Source: Pyrenophora tritici-repentis (Eukaryota > Ascomycota > Dothideomycetes > Pleosporales > Pleosporaceae). From it: a stretch of DNA of 64,000 nucleotides. The notes under the pieces were generated by a model, which saw nothing but the letters and a program-made list of their open reading frames with translations, was not told the origin of the DNA and searched no databases. Below, piece by piece: positions 7,712 to 18,155 of this stretch; position 1 is the stretch's first letter, and each line of letters begins with the position of its first letter. Where the stretch lies: the NCBI RefSeq assembly GCF_003171515.1, contig NC_089394.1:62001-126000 (forward strand), read 5' to 3'. The position numbers and the translations under genes were made by a program.

Positions 7712-9553
7712 ACCTGTTTTATCAGTGAGCGCCCCACCTCAGTGAGCGCCCCACGAACACCAGCGAGGCGTACGCGCAGCGACGTAGCTCAGCACCACAA
7801 CACAAATTTTGTACTCTTGCAACAGTATAGTATTATTCAGAAGCGTCGCTATTATTATATCCTCAATTTCTACCTTGCAGGTGCGAGAGTTGTGCCCAAT
7901 CTCACCGCAACGGCCGCAGCGTCGCCCTGCGCGCACCCTCTTCGCCGGCTCCTCACTCTCCTCACGTCTGCCACCCTCCCTTTCAGCAATTAAGTCTAAT
8001 ACCTCGCCGACTGTTAGTGTCTCCTCTGCCCGTACGTAGCATCTCTTGCGACTTTTACGCTTTGTTGCTGCTTCAGTAGCAGTATCAAGGCGCACTATCT
8101 CTGCGCGCATCAACACCATCTCATGAGCCATCTGCTGCGCGCCTTTTGTCAGCTGCCGCACCTGCTCATCAAGTGAACTTGCTGGAGACCCTCGATGGAT
8201 TTTCATCCTGTTTTGAACCAGCGTTGATTGCGCCTCCATTTCTTTGGCGTTGCGTGGTGTTTTCGCCTCCCAAGCGGCGTCGACTTGCTGTGGTGGAGTT
8301 TGCGTACGCAGCTGCACATCCAGCTTCGATAACACAGCCTGTGGATCATGTGGAGACAATCCAGCGCCTCGAAACCCTGCGCAAGCATTCTCTCTTGTAA
8401 ACGCCTTCTCAAAAGCTACTTCAAAGGCTGGTAAGAAGGTCTGTTTGCTGATGTGGTTGATGCGATCGCGTGCCAAGGCTGAGATCTGATCACCGTACGC
8501 GCGCTTCAATGGCGAGAAACAGGCGACGTCAAGCGGCTGCAGGAGGTGCGACGAGTGTGGAGGCATACAGAGGGCAATAATCTTCTTCTCCTTGCAGCGA
8601 TCCTGGAAATCTATCGAGCAATGGCTCTCGTGGCCGTCGATAATCAGCAGCCTATACGCTCCTACAGGCCTCGCATGCGTATCAAAGTGATCAAGCCAGG
8701 CAAGCGCTAGATTGTTGTTCGTCCAGCCTGTTGGGCTTACTTGAATAACCCAGTTGCGTGGGAGGTCCTCAGTAAACCAGTTAGAGATAAGAACCTTGCC
8801 GGCAAAGATGAGGAAGGGTGGGATAACACGCCCTGTTGCGCTGACGCCCTGTATTAACGTAGTCCACTCGCGATCACCAGGCTGAAGCTTCTTCGCTTTC
8901 CCAGGTTTCTCTATGCCTGTCACAACAAGTTGTGAAGATATCTTGCCCATCAGGAAGCCAGACTCGTCAAAGTTGTACATGTCGTCGTCCACAATACCGT
9001 ACTTCGCCTTCATGTTCTGAACCAGCGTGAACCAGGGCTCGATGATCGCTGGGTCTTCGCAGAGAGCTCGCTGGTGATCGTATGGACGAGTCCAGCGCGT
9101 GCGCAGCTCAGGTGTACGCTTAATAAACCTGTCAACCCAGCATTTACCAACAGGCTCACCGCCGCGGTCGCGCAGCAGTCTATCAGCCATATCTTGTACG
9201 TGTAGCTTCGAGGGCGGTACTCCACGTAGGTTCTCGTCAAGTATACGCTGCAGAATCACTTCCTCTTCTAGCTTCGTCAGGCGCTTTGATCTGGGCTCGC
9301 AGTCGCGTCTGGAGGGCTTCCCGTCGCGTCGTCGTTGTATCGTCCTACGAGGAACGCTGTAGACTGCCTCAGCACGTCGCAGGCTCGTAATCTGGTCGCA
9401 TTTAATGTCAGAGAGGGCAAGCTGCACGTCAGCTTCAGTATAGGGCTTGTGAGGTTGTGGTTGTTGAGACATTACGTGTTGAGTGTCGCGCATGCGCTTC
9501 GCTGGTGTTCGTGGGGCGCTCACTGAGGTGGGGCGCTCACTGATAAAACAGGT
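7712..9553 (-). mobile_element. Complete second pogo-type transposon (pogo-2)
   Basis: A 1,842-bp element flanked by TA (7710-7711 and 9554-9555), with inverted ends of about 56 bp starting ACCTGTTTTATCAG. Each end contains two direct copies of AGTGAGCGCCCCAC, probably duplicated transposase-binding sites. It is not closely related to pogo-1, which ends only 350 bp away. Confidence 0.9.
7739..9493 (-). CDS. Pogo-type transposase with C-terminal zinc knuckle
   Basis: The first ATG after the terminal repeat (9493, MRDTQHVM) gives 584 residues; the open frame reaches further upstream only through the inverted repeat. An N-terminal helix-turn-helix and a CENP-B/Tc5-like region (GKCWVDRFIKRTPELRTRW) come first. 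The DDE_1 core follows with motifs YNFDESGF, LIIDGHESH and LLQPLDVACFSPL. Near the C-terminus is a CCHC zinc knuckle, CGRCGEIGHNSRTC. After the knuckle the frame reads through AT-rich sequence into the other terminal repeat, so the real protein may end earlier or be spliced (a GTAGAAATTG donor-like site follows the knuckle). No in-frame stop interrupts the domains. It probably acts in the nucleus on the 56-bp ends. Confidence 0.9.
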   Translation of the reverse strand: MRDTQHVMSQQPQPHKPYTEADVQLALSDIKCDQITSLRRAEAVYSVPRRTIQRRRDGKPSRRDCEPRSKRLTKLEEEVILQRILDENLRGVPPSKLHVQDMADRLLRDRGGEPVGKCWVDRFIKRTPELRTRWTRPYDHQRALCEDPAIIEPWFTLVQNMKAKYGIVDDDMYNFDESGFLMGKISSQLVVTGIEKPGKAKKLQPGDREWTTLIQGVSATGRVIPPFLIFAGKVLISNWFTEDLPRNWVIQVSPTGWTNNNLALAWLDHFDTHARPVGAYRLLIIDGHESHCSIDFQDRCKEKKIIALCMPPHSSHLLQPLDVACFSPLKRAYGDQISALARDRINHISKQTFLPAFEVAFEKAFTRENACAGFRGAGLSPHDPQAVLSKLDVQLRTQTPPQQVDAAWEAKTPRNAKEMEAQSTLVQNRMKIHRGSPASSLDEQVRQLTKGAQQMAHEMVLMRAEIVRLDTATEAATKRKSRKRCYVRAEETLTVGEVLDLIAEREGGRREESEEPAKRVRAGRRCGRCGEIGHNSRTCKVEIEDIIIATLLNNTILLQEYKICVVVLSYVAARTPRWCSWGAH

Positions 9554-9806
9554 TATGTTTAAATTATCAGATGTTTCTACCAGGCTGTTGTTGAGATCTG
9601 AAGGTGCGGTTTTCGTGTTTTTTGGTGGGTTTTTGGGCTGGCCGATGACTGATACAATACGTTACTCCTAGGTAGGCGTAGATGCTGACAATTATACATC
9701 GAAGCAATAAACACCCGTTGCGCATGCTCGAAGTCGTCTTCTTCTTGAAAACGCTAAAATGTATGGAAACTCTATCGAAGCGCAAGAGCGACAATACAAC
9801 AGGCAT

Positions 9807-10668
9807 TCAGGCAAACCCAATCATCCTCTTCCCACTCAGAAACCCACGCACGTTCCTCTGCACAGCATCGAACCTCACCGCACCACAGCTTTCGCTCTCA
9901 AGATGATTGAACAGCGCCGCAAGCGCCCGGAACTCCCTAGCACATGCCCTGCCCGGGCAATGATACACCTTCTCCTTATGTACCGGCGAATTGACGTGAG
10001 CGTTCAGACTCTTGAGTTCCCTGAAGCCCTTGTGGCACAAGTAGCATTCGTAGAGGAGCGTGTCGCAATTGTAGGATGCAGAAGTAGCCGTGATGCTTGA
10101 ACCGGATTCGGGGTACGTCAGGAGCTTCTTTGTGATGAGTTGGTTCGGGTCGCGGCGGCGGACTTCGGCCAGGATGGTGTCGCGGTTGAGCTGGCGAGCT
10201 TTTGAGCACGAGCCGGTTTCGAGGTGGTGCGTTACGCCTGTGGCTGTTGCGAAGCCGCGTTTGCAGAAGGGACATGTGATGTTAGAGCCGCGGTGGATAC
10301 GGCTGTTGAGATGCTACGTGGGATCAGAAACGGCATGTGGCTGAGGGGTCCAAACTCACAATTTGCAGGTTGTTCTCGTTCTCGAAACCCTTGTTGCAAT
10401 CGTTACAGTAGTGGTTGCGCCAGTGGCCGTGGCTGTTCATGTGCTGCTTGATGCGGGCAAATGTGTCATACCACTCATCGCAGGCTTCGCACTCGTACCT
10501 GGGACCGTAGTGTCCTTCGTCCTGCTGATGATCTTCAAGGTCTCTCGAGTCGTAGAAGGCAAGATCGCAAAAGTCGCACTCGAATACGTGGCCGACTGCG
10601 TTCATGTGCTGTCGGGCCGCGGCCCAGCTGCTGAATCGTCTGTCGCATTGCCCGCATTCGGGATACAT
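9807..10668 (-). CDS. C2H2 zinc-finger protein
   Basis: Two exons, 10668-10360 and 10313-9807, separated by a 46-bp intron (10314-10359, GTGAGT..CGTAG), encode 271 residues in one frame. Several C2H2 fingers are visible in order: CGQCDRRFSSWAAARQHMNAVGH, CDFCDLAFYDSRDLEDH, CEACDEWYDTFARIKQHMNSHGH, a finger split by the intron (CNDCNKGFENENNL then HLNSRIH), CPFCKRGFATATGVTHHL, and CYLCHKGFRELKSLNAHVNSPVH. The last pair, CPGRACAREFRALAALFNHLESESC, is atypical. Such all-finger proteins occur widely in ascomycetes; DNA or RNA binding is likely, but targets are unknown. No stop or frameshift is seen, so this is probably an intact host gene. Confidence 0.85.
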
Positions 10669-10739
10669 CTTGAGGCGAGATAGTATGAATTGGCTGTGGC
10701 GCCTCTAGACGGATTGAGAATGAGGACAATGTAGAATCG

Positions 10740-11333
10740 GGCCAGTTGAGTGACGAATTGTCACGGTGTTAGCATGTACAACTATGTGACTATCCCCCGA
10801 GAAGGACCTATACCTATTTTGGACTAGCATTATTTACAGTCCCCACTAGATAACTCACCGTAGCTTCACCTACGAAGTACATATCACAGTTCCATGTCTC
10901 CACTGCCGTATCACGTAGTACACCTGACCGTTGCTCTACACATCACCGCTTTCCTACTACATACATTGTTCATAGCAACATACAATAGAACCGCAGTTCG
11001 ATCCTTCAATTCCTTCTGCATATGCGCAGTTTTCATGTCAGACTATCCACTATATATACCTTCATGCTACAACTGCAGGAAGGTCGGCCTTTTTGTAGTT
11101 CGACATTTCACACCGCGACAACACTATAATAGGATTTGATGTGACCGCATGAGAAGTACGTCGTGGTTAAATCATGATGCATAAGCACAGGGTTCTGCTT
11201 ACGTTCTGACGGCTGGAAGCAGGGTGTCCTGTTGCATGCAAACGGCTTCAGAATGTGTGCCTCCCAGCAAACAGAATGCTGCGATCACCCAATGTCGGGA
11301 TCGGGTGGCAAAGCATGGTTATCGGTTACTGGT
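10740..11333. other. No recognisable gene
   Basis: Upstream region of the zinc-finger gene plus featureless sequence. Short frames only. Confidence 0.5.
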
Positions 11334-11354
11334 ACGAAGGAGCTCGTTTTTAGT
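11334..11354. repeat. Orphan Tc1-like terminal fragment
   Basis: CGAAGGAGCTCGTTTTTAGTG, preceded by TA, matches the ends of the Tc1-like element at 16438 and 23467. The match stops where Copia sequence begins, so this is an isolated end. Confidence 0.7.
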
Positions 11355-12439
11355 GAGGAATATTCGGCCCGTGCGCCAACTTCACATTCTTGGCTTAGGT
11401 AGAGCTTGGCGGCGGGGTAGCTCCTGCAGGCTACGGTAGTGGGTAAAGCGCGACTTGTCGTTGCAAATGTGAGTATCCGCGCAGTTGTCGAGACGAAAGT
11501 AGCTATCGTTTTCGCGTTTTCGTGTGGTACTTAACGCATGTCTAGAAATGGCAAAGGAAGCCCTAGGCCTAGTCTGCCGCGTACCTGTCAATGTGGCAGA
11601 ACTGGCTTGGCTTGTCGCCTTCTCAGACTGATCATCTGCGTTGTTGCTATTCCAGAAATCAGGCAGTGCGATCTTGCTGCGAGAATATCTTTTCTCTATC
11701 TTCTCGCGCTGGCGATTGCTTCCTGAGATGGCCGTGATTACTTCCGATTGTACGTGAACTTGTGGTCTCCATTTGGCCGGAGCCTTTGCAGGGTTAAGGT
11801 ACCAACAATCAGCGTACTTGTGTGCTTGTCCGCAAACACAGTCTCGAAGACAGCTCGGCTGGGTCGCAGAGACCGAGCTCGATCCAATCACCTCTCGCTT
11901 CCGCCGTGGCTGTCCATCCTCCTCATCTGACGTCTTCGGATCACGACCGTGCTTTCTGCCCTGAAGCGTAGCGTGAGCTGCGCGACCTCTTGCTGCTTTA
12001 TGTAATGGTGTGGAGAGAGGGGGAGGACTGCGCTGAATTGACTATCTGAGGTGGGGTGAGCTACATATATAGATGACCGTACATGAGCTATCCCAACTCG
12101 TATTAGAGTGGATCTGGGCAAGGCCCAAACCGTTACACACTTTATCGCTCGGAGGTGCCATGCTCCGAAATTTCTTGATGCAGAAGCTTATGGTAATCCT
12201 ATTATTAGAGAGTGTTGGCTTCAGCCTACGGAAGGATCTGAGGGTCCTGTCAATCGTGTGCTGTGCTCTTTGTACCGCGGGAGCATCGACTTCGTCGACC
12301 GCATCGTCAGAGTTAGCATCACTTGAACCGCTCATTATGGTAGAACCACTGCTTGCTTGTTCTGGGCTGATTGTGTTCAGCGCTGTGATAAGTGCATCCG
12401 AGACTCTCTTCATAACCATTGCCGTCTGGCTGATGACAG

Positions 12440-15400
12440 CAGAGTTGCTATCAGTCAGTTCAGTCAGTCCGGAGCTCTCTGGACTGACTGAACTGACGTC
12501 CTGAGGTCACTGAACTGGACTGGACTGACTGCCAAGACTTTTCAATTAAACTAAAACTGACTGACTGAACTGACGTCGCCGCGGCCTGCGGACTGACTGG
12601 ACTGACTGAACTGAGTTACCTGACGTCGAACTGAGATAAATGCTCCTGTACTTTTGAGATTTCTTCCTCTGATAGTGTGCGCGCTAGCCCAGAAGCTGAG
12701 GTAGTTGTTGGCTGTATACCAAGCCTCTTCCAGCTCTTCAAGCTCTGCAAAGCTGAAATAAGCTCTGGCTTCATATGGAGTCTCCGGGTGCCTAACATGT
12801 CGCCAAGCTCGCTGAAAGTCCGCTCACAGTCTGCCGCTGCTGCTGGTATTGTTAGGACGTCAATAGCGAACTTTGAGAGTATAGGGAACTGCCCAGCAAC
12901 TGACTCCCAGTATAGAAGCGGATTAAGAGACAGCCAATCCTCCTCAGCTAACGCTGGTTGCCGCTTCCATATCTCATACTCATCCTCAGCAAGGCTTGCC
13001 TCTAACTGCCGTGTGCTTTGCTCAATTGACGACTGTAGAAAAGCTGATCGCGACGTTGAAATCCCTAGCCGGGGCTTCTTACGCGGCGGCGTTACAGTGT
13101 GAGCTGAAGTGGCTGCAGAGTCCTTCCGCCCCTGCCACATGCGCAGGAATGCCCGGTGGTTATTGTCAAGCCAGCCGTCGCGATAGTGGACACCGTCACG
13201 GGCAGTGACATGGGTGTCAGGCACCTTCCAGAGCGCTGAGAGGTGGTGTTTGTAGTGCGGGTGTAGTATTGTAGCAGTGTAGTAGACAGGCGCGTTATCG
13301 AATTTTGCGTAGTACTCAGCAAGCTTACAATGCGCAAGGTTAACGTTTGTAATAAGATGATCTTCAGGCGCATCTAGATCTTCGTAATTTACATCCTTAA
13401 GGCGGTCTTTGAGAGCCTCAAGCTGGTCAAGAAGCCACTCAAACGTTACTAGAACTTCCCATATAGCGCCGTGTCGGCCGTGTCGGCCGCGACCTTCAAG
13501 TAGCCGTGTAGCTTCGGCAAATGGCTCAAGGAGTCGAATGTATTCTGTTATTGTCGCCCAGTCCTTGCCGTTTAGACCCCCTTCGCGTATATATAACCGT
13601 GGCTGGGCAGCAGGGAGCTGCTCACGATTCTTCCGGCGTCGTGAGGTTGCTGTTGCAGCACTATGCTCCTCAAGTTTACACTCAATATAGCCATCGATAG
13701 GGCCGTGTAGCTCAGCTGCACGGACAAACGTGTTGAAATAGCTATTCCAGCGTGTCTTAACAGGCTTCACAAGCTGCCGGATGTGGGGTGTAACACCTAG
13801 AGACTCTGCCTCCTCGCACTGTAGGCGCTCTAGTAGTTGTCGAGTTTGAGGCGTACAGATAGACGCAATCACGTCAAAGAGGACGCCAACAGGACCGTAT
13901 TTGCGCCACTCATCCATGTACTTCTCCTCTTCCTCAAGGTGTGCGGCTTCATTCTCGTACGCGCTACGGTCTTTGCCCCAAATTACTAATTGTGCGCTTA
14001 GGTTGAGTATATGGCAGCAGCACCGCAGCCGCCGCTCGCTTGCGATAAAGCCAAACTCCTCTGCTAAGGACTCAACTGCAGTATCATTGTTACTTGCGTT
14101 GTCAAGCACAAAGTACCCAACCCTCGCGTTGTCAACGCCAAATAGCCGAAGTATTGTTGTTGCTGCAGCGGCAATATTATTGCCAGTGTGCGCCCCGTGT
14201 AGCTCAGGCAACCCAAGCAGGTGGTCAACTAGCTTGCCCTCGCTGTTAAGGTAATGTACGCAGAGGCCAGTAAAAGCATACTGCCCACCAGTTGAAGTCC
14301 AGTTGTCGAATGACACGTGTATAAGCGACCGGGCTTCGCGAAGGTAGTTGGCAACAGCTAGTATGTATGTATTGTACTCAGTAATAATATGATCGTGGAG
14401 CGTTTAGTGGCTACGCCAAAGGAGAGCTTCGGCTAGCGGGCTCACGGCCGCAATCATGGCTCGAAACTGCGGCGTTTCTATTACGCGAAGGCTCTGGTTG
14501 TCCGCGACTACCCAGTCCTTCAGCGCGTCCTGAAATCGAGAGGTTGAAAAGCTTGCTGCTATCTCGTTTGCTACCTCTTGCGATACTTCTATCCCTTTAG
14601 ACCTCATAATATATACTTGGGACTTTGCGAGCGCGCCCATAATATTGCCCTCCCGGCTAGCAATTGGTACAGGTCCGTTAGGTCCGTGTGAGTGTCCAGG
14701 CTTGTTGCTTGAGAGGTGTCGGCCGGCGTTTGTAGTGCTGTCAGCCTCGTAGCAAGCCTCCTGCTTCCGTCGTTGATGGCAGTACCGGCAAAGCCAGTAG
14801 TTTTTCTTGTACTTGCGGTGCCAGACGGCCCAGCCGTGGCGGTAGATCCAGCTTTTTGGCCCACCGCGACTATTACGCTCAACCTGGCGCCGCTCAAGAT
14901 ACGGCACACGCTTAAAATCAAGCCCGTCGTAATTGTCGTCGTCGTCGTCGTCGTCGCCGTCGTTGGGGAAGTCCGCCTGTACTGCCAAGGGCTCATCAGC
15001 CTGGGCCTCGCTCGCAGTATCGCCAACAGTAGGCGCGTTTGATAGCGATGGTAGAGGAGAATTGCGCTTGTCGCATTCTACAAGGCGGCGAAGGCCTGAA
15101 TTAGAGGGAGTAGACATGAAGTACACCAAGAAGTATTATGGCAACAGTAGTCTAGCGTCGTGTGTATAGCAGACGCGACGCGACGCGACGCGAAAGGCTT
15201 ACTAGGTGCGCACCGGGTAGCGCATTTCCGCAAACTCTAATTAGCTTAAAGCTAGATGCTTTAACTTATATAGGATTAGTGTCTTTATATCTAGGACTAG
15301 CGCGGCTTCGAAGCCGCACTAAATGTGGCTTTCACAACTCTAAAATACTGCTTTAAAAACAGCTAACGTCAGTCTAACGTCAGTCAGTTCAGTCAGTCTG

Positions 15401-15518
15401 GAGGCTTCTGAACTGACTGGACTGACGTCCAGCTGCCTCAAGAACTGACTGACTGAACTGAGTCTTGGCAGTCAGTTCAGTCAGTTCGAACTGAGTTACC
15501 TGACTGATAGCAAGTCTG
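12440..15518 (-). mobile_element. hAT transposon copy 1 (3,079 bp)
   Basis: Ends are CAGAGTTGCTATCAGTCAG at left and CAGACTTGCTATCAGTCAG (minus strand) at right, flanked by a perfect 8-bp duplication GATGACAG (12432-12439 and 15519-15526). Both subterminal regions are packed with ACTGACTGAACTGAC-like repeats on both strands, as expected of hAT transposase-binding sites. It is the same length as copy 2 at 46680-49758 and nearly identical to it in inverse orientation. Confidence 0.93.
12616..15117 (-). pseudogene. hAT transposase, inactivated by one CAA-to-TAA change
   Basis: An 834-codon frame starting at ATG 15117 and ending at 12616, interrupted only by a TAA at 14404-14406. The intact twin at 47081-49582 has CAA there. 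The N-terminus has an acidic run and a BED-type zinc finger (WLCRYCHQRRKQEACYEAD, then H..H). The central RNase-H-like core contains SFDNWTSTGGQYAFTGLCVHY and FVLDNASNNDTAV. The C-terminal hAT dimerisation domain is FAIDVLTIPAAAADCERTFSELG. Two further residue differences from the twin (Y for H, I for M) also correspond to CpA-to-TpA changes. Confidence 0.93.
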
Positions 15519-15526
15519 GATGACAG

Positions 15527-16437
15527 ACGCTTGGCTTTCGGATTGCGCGTCTTTTGACTTCATGTAGTTGTAAAATGGTGGGTTAATATCTTGGCACGCT
15601 TCAACGAAAGCTTCGCATATCTGCGGCTCGCTGAGGTTCTCGATCGTGTACCGTTTGGCACTGTTGACGAGTGAGGGCCATCGGCCAAGCCACTTGTCCA
15701 GGCTTGTGTTACCAGGTCCTTTCCTGAGCTTCTCAAACTCGGTTCGGATGTCTTGCCTTTGGTCTTTCGCGTTCGGCTGAATGCTTTCTGAGAGTGCGAC
15801 AAGCTTGCTCCGCACCTCGTGTTTGCCAAGGTAGTGTTGCTTGAACTCTTGACAGACAGTGTAGTCGATGCGATCAGATACTTTGTCGTATTTCTTCTTC
15901 CCAGAGTCGAAGATACTTTGCAAGCTTTAGAACTTCTAGATGGTGTCCTTGCTTGCTGAGTCTAATGGCTTTGTTAATGTGAAGACAAGATTCTCGATGC
16001 CTAGCGGATCGCAGTACTTCCAAACCTCGTTCCGCTTAGCAAGGTCTTCGATGGAGTTGTACCAATCGATCCAACCGCTGCGAGCGTTGAGCATCGGTAG
16101 ATTGTGTTCCCTCGTCGACATCATAGACACGTATTTAATTGCTTCTTGATACTTGTCGTCTTTTAACTTAAGGTGGTTGTCGTTGTTCAACCCTCGAGTG
16201 TTCTGACGATCGCAGGGATGCGGGGTTGCGGATGCGACCCCTCACTTTTTGTTGGGATCGCGCCGACAATTGCAACCAGCAGCGTGCTTGCAATGAGCAG
16301 TTAACAGAGATAGTGCTGCAGAAGGAAGGTTGACCAGGCTCATAACTGTCGCACGGTTGGGTGCGGGTATTGTGGACAGAAAAACTAGGAGAGAGTGTAT
16401 CTTCTATTGTTTGTAGCATTCTAGCTGAGCTTATATA
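15527..16437. other. Copia 5' region: gag start and leader
   Basis: 15527-16190 is the N-terminal part of the Copia relic on the minus strand. 16191-16437 would hold its leader or LTR on the minus strand; no second LTR is available to define it. The Tc1-like element begins at 16438. Confidence 0.5.
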
Positions 16438-17771
16438 CGAAAGAGCTCGTTTTTAGTGTCCCCACCCAAACACCGAGATGCCGGCTTCCATCCCAAACCT
16501 GTAAAATAATCTCAACATACCCACCACAATACTCTGGAAACATGAGTTTAAACCGCAGAAAGCCTTTCAAATACAAGCTTACGCGTACTCTTCGAGTTTC
16601 TAAAACTTCTCGTACCGAAATCCCTCCAAAAACGCGTGCATTCATAGCTGGTGCAGCATTACTCGGGAATGTCAGCCACCACGCTATTGCCGCAGCCCTC
16701 CACCGCGACCGCTCGGGTATATCAAAGCTTATGAAGAGGATAGAGGACAAGGCAGAGAGTGGGGGCTTCGACCTATGGGACCCAGTCCTCTTTCAGGATG
16801 ACATTGGGCGTGGGGGACCCGAGGTTCTGAGCCAGGAACAGAAGGATGAGATCGTCCGCATCACAACGCAAGATCGCAACCACCGCGAGGAGGAGCCATG
16901 GCAGGCAATAAAGCATCGCCAGCTTCATGCTATCGCGCCTAATCTGAGCATTTCTACATTTGAGAATGTCATGTATAGAGCTGGTTACAAGCGCAGAAAG
17001 CCAGGCTGGAAACCACCACTTTCATCTACCCAACGCCAAGAGCGATTGAGATGGGCCCTTGAGCACAACCCCGATCGATACGAGGTTGGTGATGGACTTG
17101 GCTTTGACTTCCGCTGCGTGGTATTTACTGACGAAACACCAGCTCGAGTGGGAGAAGAGAGAGGCATGATCCGTACATGGGCGCGCGATGATGAAATTTA
17201 CAACGACGATGTACGCCACGACCGCAATCGTCGAGACTGCTGTATACAATTCTTTGGGGCTTTTAGATACAACTTTAAAGGACCTTGTCATTTATACTTT
17301 CATGAGACTCAAGAGGAGAAAGAGGTAGCGGAGGAGCTTCTAGAGTTGGAGAATGCAGCCACTCGAACATCCTCCAACCATGCCCAACGAAGGGCCCGCG
17401 CAGCCCTCCAGGAGCTTGGTGAGGTAGATATAAACTTCGTACATCTACTAGAAAGCTTGAGCATATCAAGAAACATGACTATCACCGCGGTATTAGGTCA
17501 AGAGGAGGGGTGGATGGGTATCGCCACCGCGAAGGAGCTCTTAAGAAGGTCGCTCCATGGATTAACTCCCTCAAAAGTCGAGGAGTTGCATGTTACTTAC
17601 TTGAAGATGGAGCTCCTCCTCACAAGTCTCGTATTGCAAATGACTACCTACAAGTTCAGAAGATTGAGAAGATGGCTTGGCCAGGTCACAGTCCAGATGG
17701 GAACGCATCTGAACATGCCTGGTCATGGCTGCGGCGTCATGTGACAAGGCAATTCACACCCTCATGTACTC

Positions 17772-17938
17772 TGTCAGCCCTCAGGGGGTGTGTCAACTAG
17801 AATGTTCTACTATCGTCACAGCTACGTAACACACTGCTGATCTGGAATGCTCCAGATACTCTACTTCATGTATATAGTCGCTCTCTGCAACTCTCTCAAT
17901 AGAACAACCTTCTCTCTCATCTCTCCTCCGATCCAACA
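17772..17938 (+). repeat. Copia 5' LTR
   Basis: 167 bp, TG..CA, with TATA-like TGTATATAG near its middle. Its first 29 bp contain CTCAGGGGGTGTGTCA, which resembles the polypurine tract plus LTR start, so the LTR may have gained a duplicated tract. Confidence 0.93.
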
Positions 17939-17952
17939 GTTATGAGCCCGGT
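17939..17952 (+). promoter_or_regulatory. Copia primer-binding site (half-tRNA type)
   Basis: GTTATGAGCCCGGT directly follows the LTR. It is complementary to the anticodon stem-loop of initiator tRNA-Met (..GGGCTCATAAC..) rather than to a tRNA 3' end. This is how Drosophila copia primes, with a tRNA half-molecule. Confidence 0.7.
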
Positions 17953-18155
17953 ATCCCCGCAATAAGCTGCGATATTCAAACGAGATTGTTCACTCCATTC
18001 ACACAGTTCACGCTGTTGTATACGCTGTTCTTGTGTCTTGTTGTAGCGTTGAAACAAGGTGTCTCACGCTCTCTTTTTGAGATCTATTCTCACGTCCTTT
18101 GAGATCACTTCTCGAAGCTTCTCTGCCGCTTAGCAAGGCAGCTCTTTTGGCCATC

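Larger units (their letters stand above)
11356..16190 (-). pseudogene. Ty1/Copia gag-protease relic, split by hAT copy 1
   Basis: Reading leftward: the Gag N-terminus (16190-15936; GWIDWYNSIEDLAKRNEVWKYC) is followed by a frame break. Gag helices continue at 15923-15519, then comes the hAT insertion (12440-15518). Removing it and one 8-bp target duplication continues the same Gag frame at 12430. Further on, at 11891-11382, are the Copia-style zinc motif (CVCGQAHKYADCWYLNP) and the protease signature (LDNCADTHIC). Integrase, reverse transcriptase and RNase H are absent; the relic ends at the orphan Tc1 end at 11354. Two or more frame breaks make it non-functional. Confidence 0.8.

Noticed and set aside
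9976..10275. Proline-rich frame overlapping the C2H2 gene
   Set aside because: Out of frame with the zinc-finger exon, which has clear C2H2 spacing and a valid intron.
10894..11139. 81-codon hydrophobic frame
   Set aside because: No signal-peptide cleavage pattern, no splice partners, low-complexity composition.
13901..14254. Open frames on the strand opposite the hAT transposase (also mirrored at 47944-48297)
   Set aside because: Shadows of the transposase coding strand, duplicated simply because the element is duplicated.
16191..16437. LTR of the Copia relic
   Set aside because: Plausible by position but there is no second LTR copy or defined end, so not called as an LTR.
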